DNA of 64,000 nucleotides from Salinibacterium sp. PAMC 21357 (GTDB lineage Bacteria > Actinomycetota > Actinomycetes > Actinomycetales > Microbacteriaceae). Under the pieces are notes generated by a model. That model worked only from the letters and a program-made list of their open reading frames with translations, was not told where the DNA came from and ran no database searches. The stretch spans positions 248,001 to 312,000 of the forward strand of contig NZ_AHWA01000002.1 of the NCBI RefSeq assembly GCF_000247645.1, given 5' to 3'. Each line of letters starts with the position of its first letter. Position 1 is the first letter of the stretch. Position numbers and translations under genes: made by a program. This document shows positions 16,021 through 24,726 of this stretch, piece by piece.

Positions 16021-17793
16021 CTACGAGTGCTTACTCTTGCTCAGGTAATCAATGCGGGTCTGCAGCTGAGTCACTGTGGCTTGGGCGACAGCGGGGCCAC
16101 CGCACACTCTTCGTAGCTCTGCATGAATCAGCCCGTGTGGTTCGTTGGCGAGTTTTGCGCGCCGCCCCACAAGGTTGTTGAGTAGCGTGCGTTGTTCTTT
16201 GAGCGTGCGGTAGAGCGGCTGTGGTTGATCTTCTTTGGGCTTGTTTTCTGCACGACGTGATTGTCTTTTTTGGCGCTGCAGCAACAGTTCGCGCACTTGC
16301 TCGGGCTCCAAGATGCCGGGCAGGCCGATGAAGTCGAGTTCTTCGTCACTGCCGGTTTCGGCCGCGAACCCGAACTCGTTGCCGTCAAAGAGCACGCGGT
16401 CAAAGTTTGCGTCAGACTCAATCGCTTCCCAAATAAATTCGTCAGCGAGCTCGTCGCTCGTCTTCTCTTCGCGATTCTCGCTATCGAGAAGACTGTCCTC
16501 GAGGAGATCATCATCTTTCTCGCTGTCGCGATCGAGTGCGTGATCGCGCTCTATTTCAAGTTTCTCGGCGAGGAGCATGAGCGACGGCACACTCGGCAAG
16601 AAGATCGATGCGGTTTCGCCGCGGCGGCGCACGCGCACAAAGCGGCCAACGGCTTGGGCGAAGTAGAGCGGGGTGGATGCGGAGGTTGCGTAGACTCCAA
16701 CGGCTAGCCGGGGAACGTCTACGCCTTCGGACACCATTCGAACGGCAACCATCCACCGACTGTCACTAACAGCGAACTGTTCAATGCGGGCGGACGATTC
16801 TTTCTCGTCCGAGAGCACGATCGTTGCTGATTCGCCGGTGATCTCTTTGATGAGTCCGGCGTAGGCGCGAGCAGCGAGTTGGTCAGTCGCGATAACGAGT
16901 CCGCCCGCGTCCGGAATGGAGTGCCGCACTTCGGTAAGACGGCGATCCGCTGCACGCAGCACTGCTGGCATCCACTCGCCTTTGGGGTCGAGAGCTGTTC
17001 GCCAGGCCTGGGAGGTAACGTCTTTGGTGTCGCCTTCGCCCAGTCGGGCTTCCATTTCGTCGCCCATCCGCGTGCGCCACCGCATTTTGCCGGCGTAGGC
17101 CATGAACATGACGGGACGAACAACGCCATCGGAGAGAGCGCGGCCATACCCGTAGCTGTAATCAGTGACGGAGGTGCGGATGCCTTTGCCGTCAGGAGCG
17201 TACGTAACAAAGGGGATTGGTGCCGTATCGCTGCGGAAGGGCGTTCCGGTGAGCGAAAGTCGGCGAGTTGCTCGGCCGAACGCTTCGTGAATCGCGTCGC
17301 CCCAGCTGAGAGCGTCACCACCGTGATGCACTTCGTCGAGAATCACCAAGGTTCGTGCCGAGTCGGTAATTTCTTGGTGCAGGGATGCTTTCATCGCCAC
17401 TTGGGCGTACGTGACTGCTAGTCCGTTGAACCGGCGCCCGCCCCACGCGTCTCCATTGGAGAAACCAGGGTTGAGTCGCAATCCGACGCGGTCGGCAGCA
17501 TCAGCCCACTGACGCTTTAGGTGATCGGTTGGCGCTACAACGGTTACGCGGTCGATGACCCGTCGTGCGATGAGTTCGACGGCAAGGCGTAATGCGAAGG
17601 TCGTCTTGCCGGCGCCGGGGGTTGCGGCGGCCAGAAAGTCGCGAGGTTCGCGCTCAAAATAGAGGTCGAGCGCTTCAGCTTGCCAGGCACGCAGTTTAGA
17701 TGCTGTGCCTCTGGCAGCGCGTTCGGGGTACGACGGTGAGAGATGTTCCGCCGCAAACGTGCCCACGGTGGGGCCAGGCAATGGAGTGCTCAC
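16021..17793 (-). CDS. DEAD/DEAH-box superfamily 2 helicase
   Basis: A 590-residue SF2 helicase of the ERCC3/RadD-like group. Motif I is ATPGAGKTT (57-65), motif II is ILDEVHHGG, motif III is LTGTPFRSD, and motif VI is QAVGRFVRVRRRG, preceded by VSEGVDVPRLAVGVYAT. An acidic insert (roughly residues 420-450, rich in Asp and Glu) separates the second RecA fold from a C-terminal region ending in a coiled basic stretch. Such genes are often labelled restriction subunit R, but no methylase or specificity subunit is nearby. It starts with GTG; TAAAGT lies eight bases upstream. Its position next to dinB and the imu cassette suggests DNA repair (inference). Confidence 0.85.
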   Translation of the reverse strand: MSTPLPGPTVGTFAAEHLSPSYPERAARGTASKLRAWQAEALDLYFEREPRDFLAAATPGAGKTTFALRLAVELIARRVIDRVTVVAPTDHLKRQWADAADRVGLRLNPGFSNGDAWGGRRFNGLAVTYAQVAMKASLHQEITDSARTLVILDEVHHGGDALSWGDAIHEAFGRATRRLSLTGTPFRSDTAPIPFVTYAPDGKGIRTSVTDYSYGYGRALSDGVVRPVMFMAYAGKMRWRTRMGDEMEARLGEGDTKDVTSQAWRTALDPKGEWMPAVLRAADRRLTEVRHSIPDAGGLVIATDQLAARAYAGLIKEITGESATIVLSDEKESSARIEQFAVSDSRWMVAVRMVSEGVDVPRLAVGVYATSASTPLYFAQAVGRFVRVRRRGETASIFLPSVPSLMLLAEKLEIERDHALDRDSEKDDDLLEDSLLDSENREEKTSDELADEFIWEAIESDANFDRVLFDGNEFGFAAETGSDEELDFIGLPGILEPEQVRELLLQRQKRQSRRAENKPKEDQPQPLYRTLKEQRTLLNNLVGRRAKLANEPHGLIHAELRRVCGGPAVAQATVTQLQTRIDYLSKSKHS

Positions 17794-17860
17794 TTGATAA
17801 GACTTTACCGTTTCTCACTGACATTAATTGTCGCCGCAGCGGAGTTTCGCTGCTGGCGGG

Positions 17861-19108
17861 TTAATCGCGTTGACCGAGTCGCGGGCGTTCGGAGCGTTCG
17901 ACGCCCAATAGCCGTGCGGGACCAATAGCTCCGCTACCGAAACGAGCAGAGGCAGCTTCCATAGCTTCTTCGGCATCTCGCCAACCGTCGGTAGTGTCCC
18001 AGAGGCTCACAAGGGTGCCTCCAGGATCGACGAGCTGCTCGCCCCGCACCCCGACGAGTCGCACTGGGCGGCCTTCTGCCGCAAACTCGTCGTAGATGCC
18101 GCGGACAGTCTCATAGAGGGTGCGCCCCAAGTCGGTTGGCTCGGGGAGCTTGCGCGACCGAGTCACGGTACTGAAATCTTCAAACCGCAGTTTGAGCACT
18201 ACCGTGCGAGCGACCATGCCGGACGCCCGCAGGCGAATGGCGACCTTTCCGGAGAGTCGCAGCAGTTCTCTGCGGATTTCATCACCGTTGAGCACGTCAT
18301 ATTCGAACGTTGTCTCGTGGCCAATACTCTTCTCGGCTGGGCGCTCGGAGACCTCACGCACATCGTTGCCCCATGCCAAATTATGCAGCTTAACGGCGCC
18401 CGACTCCCCTACAGCACGCGTGAGGGATTCACGATCGGCGTGCGCGATATCGGCGATCGTGGAGAATCCGCGTTGTCGAAGATTCTCCTCCGTTTTGGCT
18501 CCGACGCCCCACAGCGCGGAGATCTGAAGTGGATGAAGAAACTCCACGGTCTTGTCCGCAGGAATCACCAAAAGCCCGTCAGGCTTCGATAGACCCGATG
18601 CAACTTTGGCTACGTATTTGGATGCTGCCGCGCCCACCGAACACACGAGGCCCGTCTCGGCGAACACTCGTGAGCGAAGCAGCGACGCCACTTCCTTGGG
18701 CGACCCGTAAATGGCACGCGCGCCCGCGACATCCAGAAAGGCCTCGTCAATGCCTAAGCGCTCGACCTTAGGGGTGAGTTCATCACAGATCTCAAAAACT
18801 TTCGAAGAGAAGTATTGATAGCGCTCGAAGTGCGGTTCGAGCACGATGGCGTTGGGGCAGCGACGAAGCGCAAGTGCCATGGGCATTGCTGAGTTGACTC
18901 CGTATTTTCGGGCTTCGTAGGTTGCTGCGGTAACGACAGAACGGGTTGAGTTGTGGCCAACAATCACCGGCTTGCCGATGAGCTCTGGATGGTCGAGAAG
19001 TTCAACTGACGCGAAGAAGGCATCCATGTCTACGTGCAGGATGGTGGCGGTGCTGTCATCGACGTTTATGGCGGAAACGTACCGCGTCAATCCGTCTTGC
19101 TTGCCCAT
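17861..19108 (-). CDS. dinB: DNA polymerase IV
   Basis: Y-family translesion polymerase, 415 residues. The catalytic acids lie in ILHVDMDAFFASVEL and LGIDEAFLDV (the usual SIDE has Gly instead of Ser). ATYEARKYGVNSAMPMALA marks the fingers, ALWGVGAKTEENLRQRGF the helix-hairpin-helix thumb, and the little-finger domain follows (KSIGHETTFE). A C-terminal segment may contact the beta clamp, but the motif is not obvious. No LexA box is visible in front of it. It ends 67 bases before the helicase gene on the same strand, so the two may be co-transcribed. Confidence 0.95.
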   Translation of the reverse strand: MGKQDGLTRYVSAINVDDSTATILHVDMDAFFASVELLDHPELIGKPVIVGHNSTRSVVTAATYEARKYGVNSAMPMALALRRCPNAIVLEPHFERYQYFSSKVFEICDELTPKVERLGIDEAFLDVAGARAIYGSPKEVASLLRSRVFAETGLVCSVGAAASKYVAKVASGLSKPDGLLVIPADKTVEFLHPLQISALWGVGAKTEENLRQRGFSTIADIAHADRESLTRAVGESGAVKLHNLAWGNDVREVSERPAEKSIGHETTFEYDVLNGDEIRRELLRLSGKVAIRLRASGMVARTVVLKLRFEDFSTVTRSRKLPEPTDLGRTLYETVRGIYDEFAAEGRPVRLVGVRGEQLVDPGGTLVSLWDTTDGWRDAEEAMEAASARFGSGAIGPARLLGVERSERPRLGQRD

Positions 19109-19189
19109 GGCTCTATTGTCTCAGGTGCCTCTGACGTTGAATGGACGATCGATCCGCCAATCTCGAAGGCGTCCCGCCGTGCCCTCGTT

Positions 19190-19233
19190 AAACAAAACAG
19201 GCGGCACACCGTAGTGTGCCGCCTGTTTTGTTT
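19190..19233 (-). terminator. Strong terminator after glsB-like gene
   Basis: A perfect 20-base stem (19190-19209 with 19214-19233) around a four-base loop. On the minus strand the 3' arm ends TGTTTTGTTT, so it terminates the stress membrane gene before the dinB promoter region. The symmetric A/T ends let it work in both directions. Confidence 0.88.
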
Positions 19234-19241
19234 GTCAAGAG

Positions 19242-19505
19242 TTAGCGACGTGAGCCGCGGGTAACGAGTCCGTAAATGAACAGCACGAGCACTGAACCCG
19301 CGATGGCTACGAGCCACGTCTGGATGGAGAAGAATTCTTCGAGACCAATCCCGAAGATCGCACCTCCGACGAATCCACCGACAAGAGCACCAACAACACC
19401 AAGAAGCAGTGTCGCGATCCAACCGCCGCCTTGGCGTCCGGGCAAAATTGCTTTCGCGATTGCGCCAGCGATAAGTCCCAGTACGATCCAACCAATGATT
19501 CCCAT
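19242..19505 (-). CDS. GlsB/YeaQ/YmgE family membrane protein
   Basis: An 87-residue small membrane protein of the transglycosylase-associated (GlsB/YeaQ) family with three hydrophobic helices: IIGWIVLGLIAGAIAKAILP, a Gly-rich second helix containing LLGVVGALVGGFVGGAIFG, and a third with LVAIAGSVLVLFIYGLV. The PGRQGGGWIATLLLG loop is the family signature. A GGAG ribosome site lies eight bases before ATG 19505. Family members are linked to general stress, but their molecular role is not established. It is monocistronic and ends at the strong hairpin. Confidence 0.92.
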   Translation of the reverse strand: MGIIGWIVLGLIAGAIAKAILPGRQGGGWIATLLLGVVGALVGGFVGGAIFGIGLEEFFSIQTWLVAIAGSVLVLFIYGLVTRGSRR

Positions 19506-19655
19506 TGTGTGTTCTCCAAACGGTTGTAAGTTGTCTTCGATGTGAAGATCGTGAATAAACCTAATATGAGCCCCGTCTGGGGGTCAAAGCAATACAGGTT
19601 GCTCACAGGAATCACTCGGGTTTTGCACAGACAAGATCTGAGGCAAGCTAGGTAG

Positions 19656-20417
19656 ATGGAAGAACAACATCCGTGGACCCGATACGTTGCGATCGGTGAC
19701 TCTTTTACTGAAGGTATCGGCGATCCCGAGCCCGACTCCCCCGGCGGCAATCGGGGGTGGGCCGACCGCGTAGCCGAGGTTCTTGGCCATAACAAACCAG
19801 GTTTTGCGTATGCCAATCTTGCCATTCGCGGGCGGCTGCTCAACCAGATTCACACCGAGCAACTCAAGCCGGCATTGCTTCTCAAGCCCGATCTCATCAG
19901 CGTTTCAGCGGGCGGAAACGACATCATCCGACCTGGCTCAGATCCCGACGAGGTGGCAAGCCGAGTCGATGCGCTCGTTGCCGGTCTGCGCAGCGATGGG
20001 GCAACCGTCGTCCTATTTACGGGCCCTGATATAGGGATGACCCCGGTGCTCAACCGGATGCGTGGCAAAGTAGCCATTTATAACGAGAATATTCGGAGCA
20101 TTGCGCACCATCGCGACGCCGTCGTCGCTGATATGTGGTCGTTGCGGGAGCTTGCAGATTCTCGGATGTGGGCGCCGGACCGCCTGCATTTCTCGGCGAT
20201 CGGCCACCATACGGTCGCTCGGATGGTCTTGGAAGCACTCAATGTAGCGAACGAGTTGGAACCCTTTAAGCCAGAGCCCCTTCCCCCTCGACGGTGGCGT
20301 ACTGCTCGCGTAGAAGACATGGGCTGGGCACGAGAACACCTCGTGCCGTGGGTACTTCGGCGGATCCGTCACCAGTCATCAGGAGACAACATCACCGCGA
20401 AGCGCCCCGAGTTTTAG
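19656..20417 (+). CDS. SGNH/GDSL hydrolase
   Basis: A 253-residue cytosolic esterase/lipase-type protein with all four SGNH blocks intact: GDSFTEG (14-20, nucleophile S16), the Gly in AIRGR, SAGGNDII, and DRLHFSAIGH with the D-x-x-H pair. There is no signal peptide. No ribosome site is clear before ATG 19656; CAAGCT sits six bases upstream, a one-base mismatch to the leaderless pattern. Unlike the proteins at 4250 and 6700, this one should be catalytically competent. The natural ester substrate is unknown. It ends at a terminator shared with the convergent desaturase. Confidence 0.9.
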   Translation: MEEQHPWTRYVAIGDSFTEGIGDPEPDSPGGNRGWADRVAEVLGHNKPGFAYANLAIRGRLLNQIHTEQLKPALLLKPDLISVSAGGNDIIRPGSDPDEVASRVDALVAGLRSDGATVVLFTGPDIGMTPVLNRMRGKVAIYNENIRSIAHHRDAVVADMWSLRELADSRMWAPDRLHFSAIGHHTVARMVLEALNVANELEPFKPEPLPPRRWRTARVEDMGWAREHLVPWVLRRIRHQSSGDNITAKRPEF

Positions 20418-20428
20418 GCGAGACACAA

Positions 20429-20471
20429 CGCTAAAGGGCCCTTACCAAGTTGGTAGGGGCCCTTTAGCGTT
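20429..20471. terminator. Bidirectional terminator between SGNH hydrolase and desaturase
   Basis: ACGCTAAAGGGCCC (20429-20442) pairs with GGGCCCTTTAGCGT (20458-20471), and TACCAA pairs with TTGGTA inside. It lies exactly between two convergent stop codons. Confidence 0.85.
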
Positions 20472-20486
20472 GCTGTGCGGAGTTAT

Positions 20487-21593
20487 TTAGCCGGTGTACC
20501 CGGTTCGGCCCGCTGCGGGGCAATCGAACGGGTCACCGTCGGCGCCAAGGCCGACCTCATTGAGGTGACGAATAACAATTCCGTACGAGGTGATCAGACC
20601 AACCTCGGTGTACTTGATGTCCTTGGTCTTGCAGTATTCCTTGACCATTTCAGCGGCACGAGGCAGATGCGGGCGCGGCATCGTGGGGAACAAGTGGTGC
20701 TCGATCTGGTAGTTCAAACCACCCATGAAGTGGTTCATAAAGACTCCACTGCGAATGTTGCGGCTAGTCAGAACTTGGCGACGCAAGTAGTCAACTTTTG
20801 AGCCCTTAGGCAGGATCGGCATTCCCTTGTGGTTGGGAGCAAACGACGCCCCCATGTACAAACCGAAGATACCCATCTGAACCGCGAGGAAAGCGAACCC
20901 CATGCCGATGGGCAGGAAGGTGAAGACGACGGCGAGGTAGCCGATGTTGCGCACAAGCAGCAACACGATCTCGAGCGCACGCTTGTCGACCTTTTTCTTA
21001 GCGTTAAAGACCTCTTGAAAAGCGTGGGAGTGAAGGTTAAAGCCTTCGAGCAGGAGTGCAGGGAAGAAGAGATAGCCCTGGCGGTTAGCCATGAACTTAG
21101 TGATGCCCTTGAGACCGACCGCTTTTTCCTTCTGGAAAATGATGAAGTCGGTCTCGATGTCCGGATCTTTATCTACAGTGTTGGGGTTTGCATGGTGACG
21201 CGAGTGCTTGTTCATCCACCACGCATAGCTAATGCCCACAACGAGGTCGGCCAAGAGGCGACCAAGAGTGTCATTAAGCTTGCTCGAATCGAACACCTGA
21301 CGATGTGCAAGCTCATGGGTGATGAAGGCATATTGCGTAAAGAGAACGCCCATAACGGCGGCAATAATGAGCACGTACCATGTGCCGGCGAGCATCGCAA
21401 AGCCGAACCAGGCGGCGACCATAGCCAGCGTGATTACCGCAAAAGTAATGATGTAAAAGGCCCTGCTGCGACGCAGAAGACCAGCCTCGCGCACGGTGCG
21501 AAGCAAAGCAGCGAATTCGCTGATGGGATTGCCGACACCGCGTGGACCAGTTTTTATTACACGTGTGGGATCGGCTGAGAGAGAACTACTCAC
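20487..21593 (-). CDS. Membrane fatty acid desaturase
   Basis: A 368-residue integral membrane di-iron desaturase acting on acyl chains of membrane lipids or acyl-CoA. The three histidine boxes are HELAH, HSRHH and QIEHH (in LNYQIEHHLFPTMPRPHL). The Gln in the third box is typical of the front-end/linoleoyl-CoA desaturase-like branch, although bacterial members are often delta-9 enzymes. Several hydrophobic segments flank the boxes. It starts with GTG and has a GAGGT ribosome site about three bases upstream. The gene is single and convergent with the esterase. Fatty acid desaturation is a common response to cold; regulation is not visible here. Confidence 0.92.
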   Translation of the reverse strand: MSSSLSADPTRVIKTGPRGVGNPISEFAALLRTVREAGLLRRSRAFYIITFAVITLAMVAAWFGFAMLAGTWYVLIIAAVMGVLFTQYAFITHELAHRQVFDSSKLNDTLGRLLADLVVGISYAWWMNKHSRHHANPNTVDKDPDIETDFIIFQKEKAVGLKGITKFMANRQGYLFFPALLLEGFNLHSHAFQEVFNAKKKVDKRALEIVLLLVRNIGYLAVVFTFLPIGMGFAFLAVQMGIFGLYMGASFAPNHKGMPILPKGSKVDYLRRQVLTSRNIRSGVFMNHFMGGLNYQIEHHLFPTMPRPHLPRAAEMVKEYCKTKDIKYTEVGLITSYGIVIRHLNEVGLGADGDPFDCPAAGRTGYTG

Positions 21594-21702
21594 GTGACCT
21601 CAGATATTTCGAATGACTTCCCAGTCATGTGACAGGTGAGCTTGTGCTCTAGATACACTCCACCCTATCGCGAGTGCCTGTGTGCCCAGTGTTTATTCGA
21701 AA

Positions 21703-22929
21703 CTAAAAAATACCGTGTGGGTTTGTGAGTCGCCACCAAAGACCCGGATCGTCGATCTCATCGCTGTATTCCAGCGGAACATCGAGAGACTCCGTGCCGA
21801 CGCGAATGTGAATAACACCCGCGCTCTCGCCCGCGTTTGTCAGGCGCACGGGGTCAGCATCCACGGTGACCGTGATCTCATCTTCTCCCCACACCACGCG
21901 TTTCACCGTGGCGGAGGCAATGGCGTTAGCCTCATCGCCCCACGGCGTGTCGTATTCTGCGAACTCTTCTCCGGCAGTCGCAAGGGTTATTTCTGTGTAG
22001 CCCGCGGTTGCGTCTTCTATTAGTGCCCGAATCGCGGCTGCGATAGTCGGATGATCTGGCCCACCAACAACAGCACCCACGAAGGTTTTTGTCTCTCCCC
22101 CAATGACGACATCCGTAGAGAAGAGTAGGCACGCCCACGCGTCACCGAGGGTTCCAGTCTTTATGCCGTCGACCCCATCAATGCCGAGTAGTTGATTTCG
22201 GTTATTGACGGTGCCCAATCCTGAAACTTCCGTCGATGGCGTTGACACTATTGCGGCAACGACAGGACTCTCGATCGCCAATTGCGCCAGTTTTGTGAGG
22301 TCTAGTGCCGTGCTCTGATTGGCCTCTTTGATGCCGGATGCTTCTACGAGCGTCGTATTTTCAAGTCCGTTGGTGGTCAACCAGGTTGCCGCAGCCGCAA
22401 CAAATGCGTCCTCAGAGCCGTAAGCCCAAAGTGCGAGGGACTGCGCGTAGTTATTGGCGGAGGCAAGCAAAACGACGTTCATGACGTCACGTTGCGACAG
22501 CTGTTGGCCATTAGCGACAGGCCACACGAGGCCATACGCGGCCTGTTGCGTGTAGTAGTAGTCGAGGTCGGCGGGCCCGAAGGTGATGGTCGGGCCTGGC
22601 TCGTTGGCCCCCAGGGGCTTCGCCTCCAACACGACGAGCGCGGTAATCACTTTTGTGATCGAGGCGATCGGCAACGCGTCTTCGCTGCCAGCGTGCGCGA
22701 GAACTTCTGGGCGGTCGATTGCGGCGATCGCCGACGCGCCATAGGCCGGCAGTTCGAGGGCCGGGGCAGCACGTTGCGGCATCGAGGGTATTGCGACGGA
22801 GGCGGCGATTTCGTCGAGCGGCGCCAGCAGGGTCATCGGCAAGTAGAACGCAGTCGCTAGCACCACTGCGATCCCAGAGAAGACGACGATACGGCGGCGA
22901 CGAAAAGTTTGGCGTTGAGTCAGCGGCAC
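21703..22929 (-). CDS. D-alanyl-D-alanine carboxypeptidase (peptidase S11)
   Basis: Low-molecular-weight penicillin-binding protein, 408 residues, that trims the terminal D-Ala from peptidoglycan stem peptides outside the membrane. An N-terminal RRRRIVVFSGIAVVLATAFY segment is a membrane anchor or signal sequence. The active-site motifs are SITK (in ASITKVITALVVL), SANNYAQ and KTG (in DGIKTGTLGDAW). The C-terminal part is a beta-rich domain with strand-like VTVDADPVRL. GTG 22929 is preceded at exactly six bases by TAGCGT, so it looks leaderless. It lies 34 bases from the stop of the oppositely placed RNA methyltransferase unit on the same strand. Confidence 0.9.
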   Translation of the reverse strand: MPLTQRQTFRRRRIVVFSGIAVVLATAFYLPMTLLAPLDEIAASVAIPSMPQRAAPALELPAYGASAIAAIDRPEVLAHAGSEDALPIASITKVITALVVLEAKPLGANEPGPTITFGPADLDYYYTQQAAYGLVWPVANGQQLSQRDVMNVVLLASANNYAQSLALWAYGSEDAFVAAAATWLTTNGLENTTLVEASGIKEANQSTALDLTKLAQLAIESPVVAAIVSTPSTEVSGLGTVNNRNQLLGIDGVDGIKTGTLGDAWACLLFSTDVVIGGETKTFVGAVVGGPDHPTIAAAIRALIEDATAGYTEITLATAGEEFAEYDTPWGDEANAIASATVKRVVWGEDEITVTVDADPVRLTNAGESAGVIHIRVGTESLDVPLEYSDEIDDPGLWWRLTNPHGIF

Positions 22930-22935
22930 CGCATA

Positions 22936-22941
22936 ACGCTA
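22936..22941 (-). promoter_or_regulatory. -10 element of the carboxypeptidase gene
   Basis: TAGCGT on the minus strand, six bases before GTG 22929, with no Shine-Dalgarno sequence between. Confidence 0.5.
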
Positions 22942-22963
22942 ACAGTTAGACGGCATTTGATGG

Positions 22964-23767
22964 TTAGCGCACGCGAAGGGTGTACATTCCGACCGCGCTG
23001 GCCGCGGCAACATTGAGGGAATCCACTCCATGCATCATCGGGATCTTCACGACACTGTCCGCCGCTTCGATCGTCTGCCGTGATAGTCCATCGCCCTCAG
23101 TGCCGAGAATCAACGCGACTCGCTCGGGCGCGTGGGCGGCAAAAGTATCGAGATCGACTGAGTCATCGCTCAGGGCAAGAGCCGCTAGGTGAAAGCCTGC
23201 CTCCTGCAGAACCTTCGCATCGGAGGGCCAGTTCTCTAGTCGGGTCCAGGGCACCTGGAGAACAGTGCCCATGCTCACGCGCACGCTGCGACGGTAAAGA
23301 GGGTCAGCGCAGCGCGGAGTGATCAGAACGGCATCCGCCCCGAGCGCCGCCGCCGAACGGAACACTGCGCCGACATTCGTGTGGTCAACGATGTCTTCGA
23401 GAATGACGATGCGCCGCGCACCCTTGATGAGCTCTGCTACAGGGCGCAATTGCGGCCGATGCATCGATGCGAGTGCACCGCGATGAAGGTTGAACCCCGT
23501 CAACTGTTCGAGCAGCGCTGAGTCCCCCACATACACGGGTGCTTCCGAGTCGCCGAGCAGTTCTGCGACGTCGTCGAGCCACTGCTCGAGAACTAGAACC
23601 GCCCGCGGAATGTGCCCGGCCCTCAATGCCCGGGCGATGACCTTTGACGATTCCGCAATGTATAAACCGCCCTCCGGCTCAGTGCGGCGGCGAAGGGCAA
23701 CGTCGGTCAGATTCGCGAAGTCACTCAAGCGCGGATCAGAGAGTTCGGTGACTCGGATGACATTCAC
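22964..23767 (-). CDS. TrmH/SpoU family RNA methyltransferase
   Basis: A 267-residue SPOUT-type 2'-O-ribose methyltransferase. Residues about 25-85 form the substrate-binding domain (YIAESSKVIARALRAGHIPRAVLV). The catalytic domain has motif 1 (LEDIVDHTNVGAVFRSAAALGADAV), motif 2 (ALILGTEGDGLSRQTIE) and motif 3 (KIPMMHGVDSLNVAAASAVGMY), which together form the knotted SAM site. I chose GTG 23767 because AGGGA lies seven bases upstream; the longer ATG start would swallow that site. The modified RNA (rRNA or tRNA) is not evident. It is divergent from the sirtuin gene. Confidence 0.92.
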   Translation of the reverse strand: MNVIRVTELSDPRLSDFANLTDVALRRRTEPEGGLYIAESSKVIARALRAGHIPRAVLVLEQWLDDVAELLGDSEAPVYVGDSALLEQLTGFNLHRGALASMHRPQLRPVAELIKGARRIVILEDIVDHTNVGAVFRSAAALGADAVLITPRCADPLYRRSVRVSMGTVLQVPWTRLENWPSDAKVLQEAGFHLAALALSDDSVDLDTFAAHAPERVALILGTEGDGLSRQTIEAADSVVKIPMMHGVDSLNVAAASAVGMYTLRVR

Positions 23768-23837
23768 GATGCGTTCCCTACTGTGCAATTGCGAGCCAAG
23801 AAAGTCTCAACTCGGCATTTGTGCTGTTAGCAGTGTC

Positions 23838-23843
23838 TACGCT
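23838..23843 (+). promoter_or_regulatory. -10 element of the sirtuin gene
   Basis: TACGCT, six bases before GTG 23850. A GGAGG lies only one base from the start codon, too close to act as a normal ribosome site, which supports a leaderless reading. Confidence 0.5.
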
Positions 23844-23849
23844 GGAGGG

Positions 23850-24680
23850 GTGCAGACACAAAACGGTAGCCCTGAGATCGATCGTGCTGCAGAGCTCCTC
23901 AGCGGAAAGCTCATCAGCGTGCTCACCGGGGCGGGCATCAGTACCGATTCCGGCATCCCTGATTATCGCGGTGAAGGTGCCGCGGTGCGTAATCCAATGA
24001 CGTTCCAACAGTTTCAAAGCGACCCCGGCTTTCGACAGCGATATTGGGCAGGGAGCCACTTGGGCTGGAAACGCTTCGCCGCATCAAATCCCAACGACGG
24101 TCATGCAGCACTCGCGGAGTTCGAGCGTCGTGGACTAAGCAATGGGATCATCACCCAGAACGTCGATGGCTTGCACTTGCGTGCTGGATCAACACGCGTT
24201 GTTGATGTTCACGGCAGTATTGATCGCGCCCGGTGCCTGCGCTGTGGCCAGTATTTCGCGCGGACGCCGCTCGCTCAACGTATCTCTGAGCTCAACCCTT
24301 GGCTCGAGGAATCCACCTCGCACACTCTCAACCCCGACGGGGATGCCGAAGTTCACGATGTTGACGCTTTCATGATTCCTGAGTGCACCGTGTGCGGCGG
24401 AATTTTGAAACCGGATGTCGTTTTCTTTGGCGAGTTCGTTCCCCCTCGCAAGTTTCAGCTTGCTTCGTCGCTCGTGGACCAGTCGGATGCGCTCATCGTG
24501 GCTGGTTCATCGCTGGTGGTTAATTCCGGCATCCGTTTGGTGGAACGAGCACTTCGTCGCCACATTCCGCTCATTGTTATTAATCGCGGAACAACGAAGG
24601 TCGATCGACGTGCCGACATTAAAATCGACGGTGGAGCCTCCGACATTCTGTGCCGACTGCTGGATCAGCTCACAGCCTAA
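23850..24680 (+). CDS. SIR2-family NAD-dependent protein deacetylase
   Basis: A 276-residue sirtuin that removes acyl groups from lysines using NAD+. The NAD site is [15 protein letters not shown], followed by [13 protein letters not shown] and the catalytic His in [13 protein letters not shown]. Four zinc cysteines form the pairs CLRC and CTVC, separated by a longer than usual insert (about 30-45 residues). [12 protein letters not shown] and [11 protein letters not shown] complete the Rossmann part. The open frame extends 120 codons upstream over the methyltransferase gene, but homology begins at this GTG. It is followed after 46 bases by the phosphatase gene. Confidence 0.92.
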   Translation: MQTQNGSPEIDRAAELLSGKLISVLTGAGISTDSGIPDYRGEGAAVRNPMTFQQFQSDPGFRQRYWAGSHLGWKRFAASNPNDGHAALAEFERRGLSNGIITQNVDGLHLRAGSTRVVDVHGSIDRARCLRCGQYFARTPLAQRISELNPWLEESTSHTLNPDGDAEVHDVDAFMIPECTVCGGILKPDVVFFGEFVPPRKFQLASSLVDQSDALIVAGSSLVVNSGIRLVERALRRHIPLIVINRGTTKVDRRADIKIDGGASDILCRLLDQLTA

Positions 24681-24726
24681 ACACTCTTCGAACGCAAACC
24701 CGACCCTTCGCTAGTAATGGAGTTTC

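Noticed and set aside
20829-21578. Plus-strand frame of 249 codons opposite the desaturase
   Set aside because: Shadow of the desaturase gene, with no recognisable domain and no ribosome site.
23490-23849. Long N-terminal extension of the sirtuin
   Set aside because: It overlaps the divergent methyltransferase gene and carries no sirtuin homology.
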